Of a stretch of 64,000 nucleotides of DNA, positions 57,076-64,000 are shown in pieces. The position numbers were made by a program, and so were the translations under genes. The stretch is taken from the NCBI RefSeq assembly GCF_014202905.1, contig NZ_JACHHY010000011.1:82470-146469 (forward strand), in the 5' to 3' direction. How positions within the stretch are numbered: position 1 is the stretch's first letter; each line of letters starts with the position of its first letter. Source of the stretch: Chitinivorax tropicus. Lineage in GTDB: Bacteria; Pseudomonadota; Gammaproteobacteria; Burkholderiales; SCOH01. A model generated the notes under the pieces. The model was not told the origin of the DNA. It did not search any database and saw nothing but the letters and a program-made list of their open reading frames with translations.

Positions 57076-57600
57076 ATGTCTGTGTTTCTGGTATTGACCG
57101 TCATTGGCGATGACAAACCCGGCCTCGTTGAACAGCTCTCCACCACCATCAGCCGCCATCAAGGCAACTGGCTGGAGTCATCGATGTCCCATCTCGCCGG
57201 GAAATTCGCCGGCATTCTCAAAGTCAGCGTCCCCAACAACCAGGCGGATGCACTGAAAGCCGCACTGGGCAACCTGGCCCAGCTGAAGGTGATCGCAGAG
57301 ACATCCATCGAATCCTCGCTGCGACAATTCAATCGCAGATTGAATCTGACCCTGGTTGGACATGACCGCATCGGCATCATCCGCGAGGTGTCGCAGGTGC
57401 TGGCCAAATACGCGGTGAACGTCGAAAAGCTGACCACCTATACCAGCAGCGCCGCCATGTCCGGTGACCTGTTGTTCCACGCCAAGGCCGAGCTGGAAGC
57501 CGATAAAAGCCTGGATGCACCCGCCTTGAAACAGGAGCTGGAGCAGTTGTCCAATGATCTGATCGTTGATATCACCCTCGATGAAATCATTGCCGCCTGA
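57076..57600 (+). CDS. GcvR-like double ACT-domain protein
   Basis: A 174-residue protein with two ACT domains: about 2-75 (VFLVLTVIGDDKPGLVEQLSTTI) and about 90-165 (LTLVGHDRIGIIREVSQVLAKYAVNVEKL). This is the layout of GcvR, which in E. coli binds glycine and restrains the activator GcvA. No gcvA gene is in the window. Position directly after gcvP supports a glycine-linked role. GGAG eight bases before the ATG at 57076 sets the start. Confidence 0.85.
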   Translation: MSVFLVLTVIGDDKPGLVEQLSTTISRHQGNWLESSMSHLAGKFAGILKVSVPNNQADALKAALGNLAQLKVIAETSIESSLRQFNRRLNLTLVGHDRIGIIREVSQVLAKYAVNVEKLTTYTSSAAMSGDLLFHAKAELEADKSLDAPALKQELEQLSNDLIVDITLDEIIAA

Positions 57601-58492
57601 ATCCAGGCTTTATCAACCCAGGCAGCTCGCCGTCCGCGAATTCATGCATATTCGCGGCAAGTCGCATCAGTTCTGGCATTGGGGACAACCTCACGCCCCC
57701 TTGCTGGTGATGTTGCATGGCTGGATGGACAGCGGCATCTCGTTCCAGTTTCTGGTAGACGCGCTCCAGCAAGATTGGCACGTGGTGGCGCCCGATTGGC
57801 GCGGCTTCGGTGGCAGCGAATGGAACCAGGGCAGCTATTGGTTCCCCGACTATGTGGCCGATCTGGATGCCATGCTGTTGGCCCTGTCCCCAGCCGCTCC
57901 GGCCAGATTGGTCGGCCATAGCATGGGCGGCATTGTGGCGTGCCTGTATGCGGGCCTGCGCCCGTCACGGGTCGAGAAGCTGGTATCGATCGAGGGATTT
58001 GGCCTGCCTACCACCCAGCCCGATCAATCCATCCAGCGGATGCGGAACTGGCTGGATGAACAGCACCAGCCACCCAGCTTTGGTGACTACACCGCCGATG
58101 TCATCATCGCCCGCCTGATGCGCAACAACCCCCGCCTGCCCCGTGACAAAGCGGTTTTTCTGGCACAGCACCTGGCCAAGCAGACCGGTTCGGATCAATG
58201 GATCTATTGTGCCGATCCGTCCCACAAAATGGTGAATCCCGTGCTATATCGACTGGAAGAAGCCAAAGCCATCTGGCGCGAAGTCACCGCGCCGACACTT
58301 TGGCTTGCCAGCGATAGCGACTGGCTGCCCAATTGGCTGAAGGAAACGCCGAGCGAATTCAAACAACGGACCGATTGCTTCCAGACCTTTCACTACCAGC
58401 AGATCACCGATTGTGGGCACATGCTGCACCAGGATCAACCCGCCCACGTCGCTGCCGCCATCGAAACATTCCTCATGGCCGCCCCCACCTGA
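57581..58492 (+). CDS. Alpha/beta hydrolase
   Basis: A 303-residue hydrolase: oxyanion segment VMLHGWMDSG, nucleophile Ser114 in GHSMGG, an acidic residue in LASDSDWLP, and His in DCGHMLH. It resembles serine hydrolase-like (SERHL/MhpC) enzymes; substrate unknown. The ATG at 57581 lies 20 bases inside the ACT-domain gene, so the two are coupled. A later Met (57644) would cut the conserved REFMHIRG entry strand. Confidence 0.87.
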   Translation: MKSLPPESRLYQPRQLAVREFMHIRGKSHQFWHWGQPHAPLLVMLHGWMDSGISFQFLVDALQQDWHVVAPDWRGFGGSEWNQGSYWFPDYVADLDAMLLALSPAAPARLVGHSMGGIVACLYAGLRPSRVEKLVSIEGFGLPTTQPDQSIQRMRNWLDEQHQPPSFGDYTADVIIARLMRNNPRLPRDKAVFLAQHLAKQTGSDQWIYCADPSHKMVNPVLYRLEEAKAIWREVTAPTLWLASDSDWLPNWLKETPSEFKQRTDCFQTFHYQQITDCGHMLHQDQPAHVAAAIETFLMAAPT

Positions 58493-58806
58493 CGTAATAC
58501 GATGAATGCAGAGCGGGCCCGATTCAACTGAAGAGGTTCCACGGCCTGCACCCAGACCCTGCCCAAGCGCACCAGCCCGCCCCTGAGTCGAGCACGCAGC
58601 GGTTCATGGCTGGGCTTGCTGCCTTATCATAACTTTTTCCGCTAACCATATTCGGAATTATCATTATTTTGCATATACACGCTGTGGTATGCTGGCCCGT
58701 CATGATAGTCAGGCTGCGAAATCCACTGGATATCGCACCAATGCCAATACAAAAAACGGTTGTGTCAGGCCGGTCATAGGCACCCAACCGATGGGGATAC
58801 CACACC
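58493..58806. promoter_or_regulatory. Upstream region of cysI with AT-rich activator-like sequence
   Basis: About 310 bases. The left 130 are GC-rich without a gene. The stretch 58620-58700 is AT-rich: CTTATCATAAC, ACCATATTCGGAATTATCATTATT, then an extended -10, TGGTATGCT (58686-58694). AT-rich half-sites of this kind upstream of cys genes are where the LysR-type regulator CysB usually binds; that link is inference. Confidence 0.4.
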
Positions 58807-60465
58807 ATGTATATCTACGACGACATCGATCAGCGAATCATCGATGAGCGCGTTGCCCAATTCCGCGACCAGACCCGCCGCTATCTGGCCGGCGAGCTGA
58901 CCGACGATGAGTTCCGCCCGCTGCGCCTGCAAAATGGCCTGTATATCCAGCGCCATGCGCCGATGCTGCGCGTGGCCATCCCCTACGGTGAGCTGAACAC
59001 CCGCCAGCTGCGTAAACTGGCTGACATCGCCCGCCGCTATGATCGTGGTTACGGCCATTTCAGCACACGCCAGAACATCCAGTTCAACTGGCCCGCGCTG
59101 GAGGCCGTGCCGGAAATCCTGGCTGAATTGGCCACGGTACAGATGCACGCCATCCAGACATCGGGCAACTGCATCCGCAATACCACCACCGATCAGTTCG
59201 CAGGTGTCACTGCTGATGAAATCATCGACCCGCGCCCCTACTGCGAGTTGATCCGCCAGTGGTCAACCTTCCACCCCGAATTCGCGCACCTGCCGCGTAA
59301 ATTCAAAATTGCCGTCAATGGTGCGATCGATGACCGGGCAGCAGTCTGGGTTCACGATATCGGCCTCAACCTGCGCCATGATTCGGATGGGCAGATCGGC
59401 TTTCAGGTCATCGTGGGTGGCGGCCTGGGCCGGACACCAATTGTGGGCGCAGTGATTCGGGAATTCCTGCCCCGTGAGCATCTGCTGACCTATCTCGATG
59501 CCATCTTGCGGGTCTACAACCGTTTTGGCCGTCGTGACAACAAATACAAGGCGCGGATCAAGATCCTGGTCAAAGCACTGAGCCCAGCGGTCTTTGCCCA
59601 GAAGGTGGAAGCGGAGTGGGCCCACCTTCAGGACGGCCCTGCGACGGTTCCCGCTGCGGAATTCGAACGCCTGGAAGCATTCTTTGTCGATCCCGCCTAT
59701 GAAAAGCTGCCAATGGAAGATGCAGGATTCCGCGCTGCCATGGCAGGCAACAAAGCCTTCAGCAAGTGGGTTGAGCGCAATGTCCGGGCGCATAAGGTGC
59801 CTGGCTATGCAGCCGTCACCCTGTCATTGAAGGCCACCGGCACTGCCCCTGGCGATGCCACTGCCGACCAGATGGATGCAGTGGCTGATCTGGCCGACCA
59901 ATACAGCTTTGGTGAATTGCGGGTCAGCCACGAACAGAACCTGATCCTGGCCAACGTCAAACAGGCCGACCTGTATGCCTTGTGGGAGCTGGCCAAGACC
60001 AACGGCCTCGCCACCGCCAACATCGGGCTCCTGACTGATATGATCTGCTGCCCAGGCGGTGACTTCTGTGCGCTGGCCAATGCCAAATCCATTCCCGTGG
60101 CTGAAGCCATCCAGCAACGCTTTGAGGACCTGGATTACCTCTACGATATCGGTGAACTCGACCTGAACATTTCAGGCTGCATGAACTCCTGTGGTCACCA
60201 TCACATTGGTCATATCGGCATCCTGGGGGTCGATAAGAATGGTGAGGAGTGGTACCAGATATCGATTGGCGGTGCGCAAGGCAATCATGCCTCCTTAGGC
60301 AAGGTCATCGGCCCCAGCTTTGCACGTGCCGACATGCCAGATGTCATCGAAAAACTCATCCACATCTACCTGACCCGTCGCCAGGATGAAGAACGATTCA
60401 TCGATACCGTTCGCCGGATCGGCATCGAGCCATTCAAGGAGCATGTCTATGCCAAAGCTCATTAA
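58807..60465 (+). CDS. cysI: Sulfite/nitrite reductase hemoprotein (CysI type)
   Basis: 552-residue siroheme-[4Fe-4S] enzyme that reduces sulfite to sulfide for Cys and Met synthesis. Cluster ligands are Cys415-x5-Cys421 (CPGGDFC) and a later Cys-x3-Cys (CMNSC). Siroheme-site motifs HFSTRQNIQFNW, NCIRNTTTDQFAG and PRKFKIAVNG are present. Ferredoxin-nitrite reductases are close relatives; the DUF934 gene that follows supports the sulfite role. Sulfide made here can feed MetZ. Confidence 0.92.
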   Translation: MYIYDDIDQRIIDERVAQFRDQTRRYLAGELTDDEFRPLRLQNGLYIQRHAPMLRVAIPYGELNTRQLRKLADIARRYDRGYGHFSTRQNIQFNWPALEAVPEILAELATVQMHAIQTSGNCIRNTTTDQFAGVTADEIIDPRPYCELIRQWSTFHPEFAHLPRKFKIAVNGAIDDRAAVWVHDIGLNLRHDSDGQIGFQVIVGGGLGRTPIVGAVIREFLPREHLLTYLDAILRVYNRFGRRDNKYKARIKILVKALSPAVFAQKVEAEWAHLQDGPATVPAAEFERLEAFFVDPAYEKLPMEDAGFRAAMAGNKAFSKWVERNVRAHKVPGYAAVTLSLKATGTAPGDATADQMDAVADLADQYSFGELRVSHEQNLILANVKQADLYALWELAKTNGLATANIGLLTDMICCPGGDFCALANAKSIPVAEAIQQRFEDLDYLYDIGELDLNISGCMNSCGHHHIGHIGILGVDKNGEEWYQISIGGAQGNHASLGKVIGPSFARADMPDVIEKLIHIYLTRRQDEERFIDTVRRIGIEPFKEHVYAKAH

Positions 60466-60955
60466 GCAGCGTCAGATCATCGATGACCATTTTGTCGTAC
60501 TGCGCAAAGCCGACGATGGCAGCCTGCCCGCACTCCCCTCGCAAGGTGACGTGATCGTGCCCCTGGCCAGCTGGCGGAGCGAACGCGACCAACTCTTGGC
60601 CAGGGAAGGTGCAATCGGCGTATGGCTTGCCCCGGATGAAGAGCCTGCCGACATTGCCGATGATCTGGCCCATTTCGCCGTCATCGCGATCGACTTCCCA
60701 GCCTTTACGGACGGGCGCGGCTTCTCCACCGCACGCCTGTTGCGTGAGCGCTATGGCTACCAAGGCGAGCTGCGGGCCATCGGTGATGTCTTCAAGGACA
60801 CCTTGTTCTATCTGGCGCGCTGTGGCTTCAATGCCTTTGCAGTCAGGCCAGACAAGAATATCGACGACGCCCTGCTGGCATTGGATGACTTCAGTGACAG
60901 CTACCAGACCGGCGTCGATCAACCCGTGCCATTATTCAGGCGACGTGTCGCCTGA
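60449..60955 (+). CDS. DUF934 family protein
   Basis: The 168-residue protein overlaps the end of cysI by 17 bases. AAGGAG is 7 bases before the ATG at 60449, so that is preferred over the ATG at 60443, which is too close. Motifs IDFPAFTDGRGFSTARLLRERYGYQGELRAIGDV and FARCGFNAF-like LARCGFNAFAVRPD are the DUF934 signature. The family always travels with cysI and sulfate-assimilation genes, but its biochemical role is unproven. Confidence 0.9.
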   Translation: MPKLIKQRQIIDDHFVVLRKADDGSLPALPSQGDVIVPLASWRSERDQLLAREGAIGVWLAPDEEPADIADDLAHFAVIAIDFPAFTDGRGFSTARLLRERYGYQGELRAIGDVFKDTLFYLARCGFNAFAVRPDKNIDDALLALDDFSDSYQTGVDQPVPLFRRRVA

Positions 60956-61002
60956 ACGGCCATCAAGCCCAAGCCTCTGTATCAGGCAGCAAGGCATCAT
61001 CA

Positions 61003-61034
61003 AAATACGCCGCATCATGCGGCGTATTTTTTTA
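61003..61034 (+). terminator. Terminator of the cysI-DUF934 operon
   Basis: ATACGCCGC (61005-61013), loop ATCAT, GCGGCGTAT (61019-61027), then T7. A textbook intrinsic terminator 50 bases past the DUF934 stop. Confidence 0.93.
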
Positions 61035-61160
61035 AAAAAATCAAGAAAACAATCGATTAAGCAAACACCCCGATTCATACCATTATCATGTTAAGGTAAG
61101 GTTCAGCCTATTCCGATAGACTGCCGCCAGTTTGTTCGCAACGAGATTCAGGAGTTTTCC

Positions 61161-61496
61161 ATGTTCAAGCAGCTTGCATGCGTCTTAGCCACAGTTGGCC
61201 TGATGGCCAGCACAGCCGCCAATGCGGGCGATATCGATGGAAATGCCGTGATTGGCGGCGCGGTGGGTGGTGCTCTGGGCACAGCCATCGGCAGCCAAGT
61301 GGGTGGCCGTGATGGTGCCATCATCGGCGGTGCGATTGGCGGCGCCACCGGCGCAGCTGTCGGCTCCAATGTCTCCAAGCGTCGTGAGGCCCGTGTCGTG
61401 CGTGAACGTGAGGTGGTGTATGTCGATCGCCATGGCCATCGTGGCCGGGGCCGAGGGCATGGCCACCGTCATCACCGCCACCACGACGACGATTGA
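61161..61496 (+). CDS. Glycine-zipper outer-envelope protein with His/Arg-rich tail
   Basis: A 111-residue protein with a signal peptide (about 1-22, ending ANAG). A glycine zipper (about 27-70) with repeated GGAVGGALGTAIG and GGAIGGATGAAVG follows, then a basic tail that becomes His- and Arg-rich (HGHRGRGRGHGHRHHRHH) and ends DDD. Glycine-zipper 2TM proteins are small envelope proteins of ill-defined role; the His tail suggests metal binding. AGGAG six bases before the ATG sets the start. Its own terminator follows. Confidence 0.85.
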   Translation: MFKQLACVLATVGLMASTAANAGDIDGNAVIGGAVGGALGTAIGSQVGGRDGAIIGGAIGGATGAAVGSNVSKRREARVVREREVVYVDRHGHRGRGRGHGHRHHRHHDDD

Positions 61497-61530
61497 TGTT
61501 GTCCGTACCACCCTCTCTTCCTTGATACTT

Positions 61531-61557
61531 GCCGCGCAGATTTGCGCGGCTTTTTTA
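61531..61557 (+). terminator. Terminator of the glycine-zipper gene
   Basis: GCCGCGCA (61531-61538) and TGCGCGGC (61543-61550) form an 8-bp stem with a 4-base loop, followed by T6. Confidence 0.92.
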
Positions 61558-61596
61558 TTCCTCCCCATCCAAGTCATCTATAGGCTTTCCCCATAT

Positions 61597-61625
61597 TTAA
61601 CTTCGTGATGTTTTGTCTATACAAT
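61597..61625 (+). promoter_or_regulatory. Candidate promoter of sdaA
   Basis: TTAACT (61597-61602), 17-base spacer, TACAAT (61620-61625). It lies about 160 bases before the sdaA start, leaving a long untranslated leader in which I see no known riboswitch. Confidence 0.38.
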
Positions 61626-61783
61626 GGGGCTTCCAGTCATTCAAGTAAACTGGGAACCGGCGCCAGACCGGAACATGTTCACATTTGACAACCTGCATCG
61701 CATTTGATCGCCAGACCAAGTGACGACAGCTTGCCATATTGGACACATACAGCATTCAGACAGCATCGAGGGGACTCACTATC

Positions 61784-63142
61784 ATGATCAGCGTCTTTGA
61801 CCTGTTCTCAATCGGTATCGGGCCATCCAGCTCGCACACCGTCGGCCCGATGAAGGCCGCATTGGCATTTGTAGATCAGCTCCGTCAACAGCAACAACTG
61901 GGGGCCGTCACCCGCGTCAAAGCTGACTTATATGGCTCGCTCGCACTCACCGGCCAAGGCCACGGCACAGTCAGCGCCACATTGCTCGGGCTGGAGGGCA
62001 AGCATCCACGCACCATCGAGCCAGCCTTGGTCGGGCCACGCGCACTAGCCATCCAGCAGGAAAACGCCATGATGCTGGCGGGCACCCACCCCATCCCGTT
62101 CGACTTCACAAAAGACCTGCTGCTGCACAAACACGAATTCCTGCCCAAGCACGCCAACGGTATGCGTTTTTCCGCGTTCGACAGCCAGGGCAAGCCACTG
62201 TTGTTGCAAACTTGGTATTCGATCGGTGGGGGTTTTGTCGTGCAGGAAGAGGAATTCGGCACCGATCAACCCACGGTCACCGTCCCCTTCCCCTTCTCGA
62301 ACGCTGATGAGCTGCTGGCGCACTGTCGCAAACAGGGTAAATCGATTGCCTCACTGGTCTGGGAGAACGAACGCGCCCGGGCCAGCCGGGAAGAGCTACG
62401 CGCACGCGGCCTGGAGATTGCGCAAGTCATGCATGAATGCGTGGCCGCCGGCTGCCGCCACGAGGGCATTCTGCCGGGCGGGCTCAATGTCAGACGCCGC
62501 GCACCCTCTCTATACAAAAAGCTCTCCGCCCAGCACGCCGCGGGTCAACACAACGCCATGCTGTGGCCCATGCTCTACGCCATGGCGGTGAATGAGGAAA
62601 ATGCAGCCGGCGGTCGGGTCGTGACCGCCCCAACCAATGGCGCCGCAGGCATCGTACCCGCCGTGCTGGAGTACTATCGGAACTACATCCCCGGCGCCAA
62701 TGACGACCGTATCATCGAGTTCCTGCTGACCGCAGGCGCGATCGGCCTGTTATACAAGATGAATGCCTCCATTTCAGGCGCAGAGGTCGGCTGCCAGGGC
62801 GAAGTGGGCGTTGCCTGCTCGATGGCTGCCGGCGCGCTGGCTGCAGTCATGGGCGGCACGCTGGCACAGGTTGAGAATGCTGCAGAAATTGCCATGGAGC
62901 ACCATCTGGGTATGACCTGTGACCCAGTCGGTGGATTGGTGCAAATCCCCTGCATCGAGCGCAACGGCATTGCTGCCGAGCAGGCCATCAAGATCGCCCA
63001 ACTGGCCTTGCTTGAAGATGGGGACCACAAGGTATCACTCGACACAGTGATTCAAACCATGTACGAAACCGGCAAGGACATGCAACAACGCTATAAAGAA
63101 ACCTCACAGGGCGGGCTGGCCGTCAACGTCATCGAGTGCTGA
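61784..63142 (+). CDS. sdaA: L-serine ammonia-lyase (iron-sulfur dependent)
   Basis: Type 2 single-chain L-serine dehydratase of 452 residues, converting serine to pyruvate and ammonia. The start [22 protein letters not shown] is diagnostic. The [4Fe-4S] ligands are Cys337 (GCQGE), Cys379 (TCDPVGG) and Cys390 (IPCIERN), with the same 42 and 11 residue spacing as in the Legionella enzyme. GAGGGG lies 10 bases upstream of the ATG at 61784. Its place beside glycine cleavage and glycerate kinase genes fits serine/glycine catabolism. Confidence 0.96.
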   Translation: MISVFDLFSIGIGPSSSHTVGPMKAALAFVDQLRQQQQLGAVTRVKADLYGSLALTGQGHGTVSATLLGLEGKHPRTIEPALVGPRALAIQQENAMMLAGTHPIPFDFTKDLLLHKHEFLPKHANGMRFSAFDSQGKPLLLQTWYSIGGGFVVQEEEFGTDQPTVTVPFPFSNADELLAHCRKQGKSIASLVWENERARASREELRARGLEIAQVMHECVAAGCRHEGILPGGLNVRRRAPSLYKKLSAQHAAGQHNAMLWPMLYAMAVNEENAAGGRVVTAPTNGAAGIVPAVLEYYRNYIPGANDDRIIEFLLTAGAIGLLYKMNASISGAEVGCQGEVGVACSMAAGALAAVMGGTLAQVENAAEIAMEHHLGMTCDPVGGLVQIPCIERNGIAAEQAIKIAQLALLEDGDHKVSLDTVIQTMYETGKDMQQRYKETSQGGLAVNVIEC

Positions 63143-63180
63143 CAGGCGGGTAGCGAACGGCTTGGCTGCAGCCAAGCCAA

Positions 63181-64000
63181 TCACCACCCTCGCGTGGCTC
63201 GCGCAAATCGTGCGAGCTGCGCCACCTGCTGCGTCAACAATTCTGCCGCCTCTGTCTGCGCCTGCACCAATGTCATCGGCCCGCAGACCACGGAAAACAG
63301 CCCGTCAAACTCCGCTGACAGCTTTTCAATATCTGCCTTCACCAACCCGCCAGACACCAGCGTCACCGGCACACCCGCCGCCCGCGCCAGGCGTGCCACC
63401 TCAACCGGGGCCTTTCCAGACAAGGTCTGCGCATCCGTCCGCCCCTCTCCGGTCAACACCCAATCTGCCTGCGCAATTGCTGCGGGCAAGCCAATCCTAT
63501 TGGCGATCTGGCGAGCACCGGACTGCTGCACCCCACCCAGGCACTGCAAGGCAAACCCCAGCCCACCCGCCGCGCCAGCACCGGGTGATTGCGCCACCTC
63601 ACCCACTCGCAGCACCGATTGCAACAAGCCCGCATAGCGCCCCAAGATACAGTCGAATTCATCACACTGCGCAGGCAACATCCCTTTCTGCGGCCCAAAC
63701 ACATAGCTCGCACCAGATGCGCCGCACAATGGATTGACCACATCGCTCAAGATGGAAAGGGAACCCCCCCGCAATCGGGCATCCAATCCCGACGCCTCCA
63801 CGCTTGCCAACACCCCCAAACCTGTCAGGGTAGGCACAATCGGGTGGCCCGCATGGTCCAGAAACCGGCAACCCAACTCCGCCAACATGCCCACGCCCCC
63901 GTCATTAGTTGCCGAGCCACCCAACGCCACCTCAATATGTGTCGCGCCCCGCTCCAATGCATGCCGGATCAGGCGCCCCACCCCAGCAGTCGTCCGATCC
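63181..64000 (-). CDS. Glycerate 2-kinase (GarK/GlxK family), partial
   Basis: Phosphorylates glycerate to 2-phosphoglycerate. The visible 273 codons are the C-terminal part; the 5' end lies beyond base 64000. Motifs: EVALGGSATNDGGVGMLAELG, SDVVNPLCGASGASYVFGPQKG, GAGAAGGLGFAL and LTGEGRTDAQTLSGKAP, all typical of the GarK-type kinase. It converges with sdaA across 38 bases without a clear terminator. Confidence 0.93.
   Translation of the reverse strand, partial: DRTTAGVGRLIRHALERGATHIEVALGGSATNDGGVGMLAELGCRFLDHAGHPIVPTLTGLGVLASVEASGLDARLRGGSLSILSDVVNPLCGASGASYVFGPQKGMLPAQCDEFDCILGRYAGLLQSVLRVGEVAQSPGAGAAGGLGFALQCLGGVQQSGARQIANRIGLPAAIAQADWVLTGEGRTDAQTLSGKAPVEVARLARAAGVPVTLVSGGLVKADIEKLSAEFDGLFSVVCGPMTLVQAQTEAAELLTQQVAQLARFARATRGW

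Noticed and set aside
1..64000. CRISPR arrays, insertion sequences, prophage or integron structures
   Set aside because: No regularly spaced direct repeats, transposase, integrase or phage structural genes were seen; content is core metabolism throughout.

Overview
The window is a stretch of betaproteobacterial core chromosome. Gene order and protein types suggest a Neisseriales/Chromobacteriaceae-like, motile, free-living bacterium; this is inferred from gene content only, and no taxonomic search was possible. The evidence is the block leuC-leuD-leuB-asd-fimV-truA-trpF-trpB-trpA-accD-folC-dedD-cvpA-purF-metZ, a MetZ-type methionine route, a tandem glycine riboswitch ahead of gcvT, two chemoreceptors and a large PAS-GGDEF-EAL protein. 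I see no prophage, insertion sequence, CRISPR array or plasmid genes.

Layout. 1-417: 5' part of a DAHP synthase gene on the minus strand, with a candidate Trp-codon leader peptide and attenuator-like repeats upstream. 883-15100: sensing and signalling genes (two chemoreceptors, an AsmA-like protein, a 1368-residue c-di-GMP enzyme, a periplasmic solute-binding protein), interrupted by four tandem tRNA-Asn genes, ygfZ, and a tadA frame that continues into a GNAT acetyltransferase. 15159-17730: small secreted or accessory proteins (DUF4124-like, Sel1, NTF2-like, cupin). 18104-38918: the long minus-strand biosynthetic block for Met, purine, folate, fatty acid, Trp, Asp-family and Leu synthesis. 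It carries fimV and a second, shorter FimV-like protein on either side of truA. 39136-47797: an MFS transporter, nuclease and GST group, a secreted hypothetical protein, hrcA, gltX and lolCD. 47934-51750: a phosphoglycerate-mutase-like protein coupled to recJ, and an AI-2E family permease. 51914-64000: glycine cleavage genes under a glycine riboswitch, a GcvR-like ACT protein, an alpha/beta hydrolase, sulfite reductase cysI with DUF934, a glycine-zipper protein, L-serine dehydratase and a partial glycerate kinase.

How the genes fit together. The right-hand 12 kb is centred on glycine, serine and C1 metabolism: GcvT/H/P degrade glycine, SdaA degrades serine, and glycerate kinase returns glycerate to glycolysis. 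The riboswitch would switch gcvT on by glycine, probably at translation initiation. The left and centre supply aromatic and branched-chain amino acids, methionine, purines, folate and malonyl-CoA.

The observations most worth checking are the candidate Trp attenuator ahead of the DAHP synthase gene, Glu in place of the usual catalytic Asp60 of TrpA, the TadA-GNAT frame with an internal start, the duplicated FimV-like gene, the riboswitch expression platform, and a 74-bp palindromic repeat between gcvT and gcvH.
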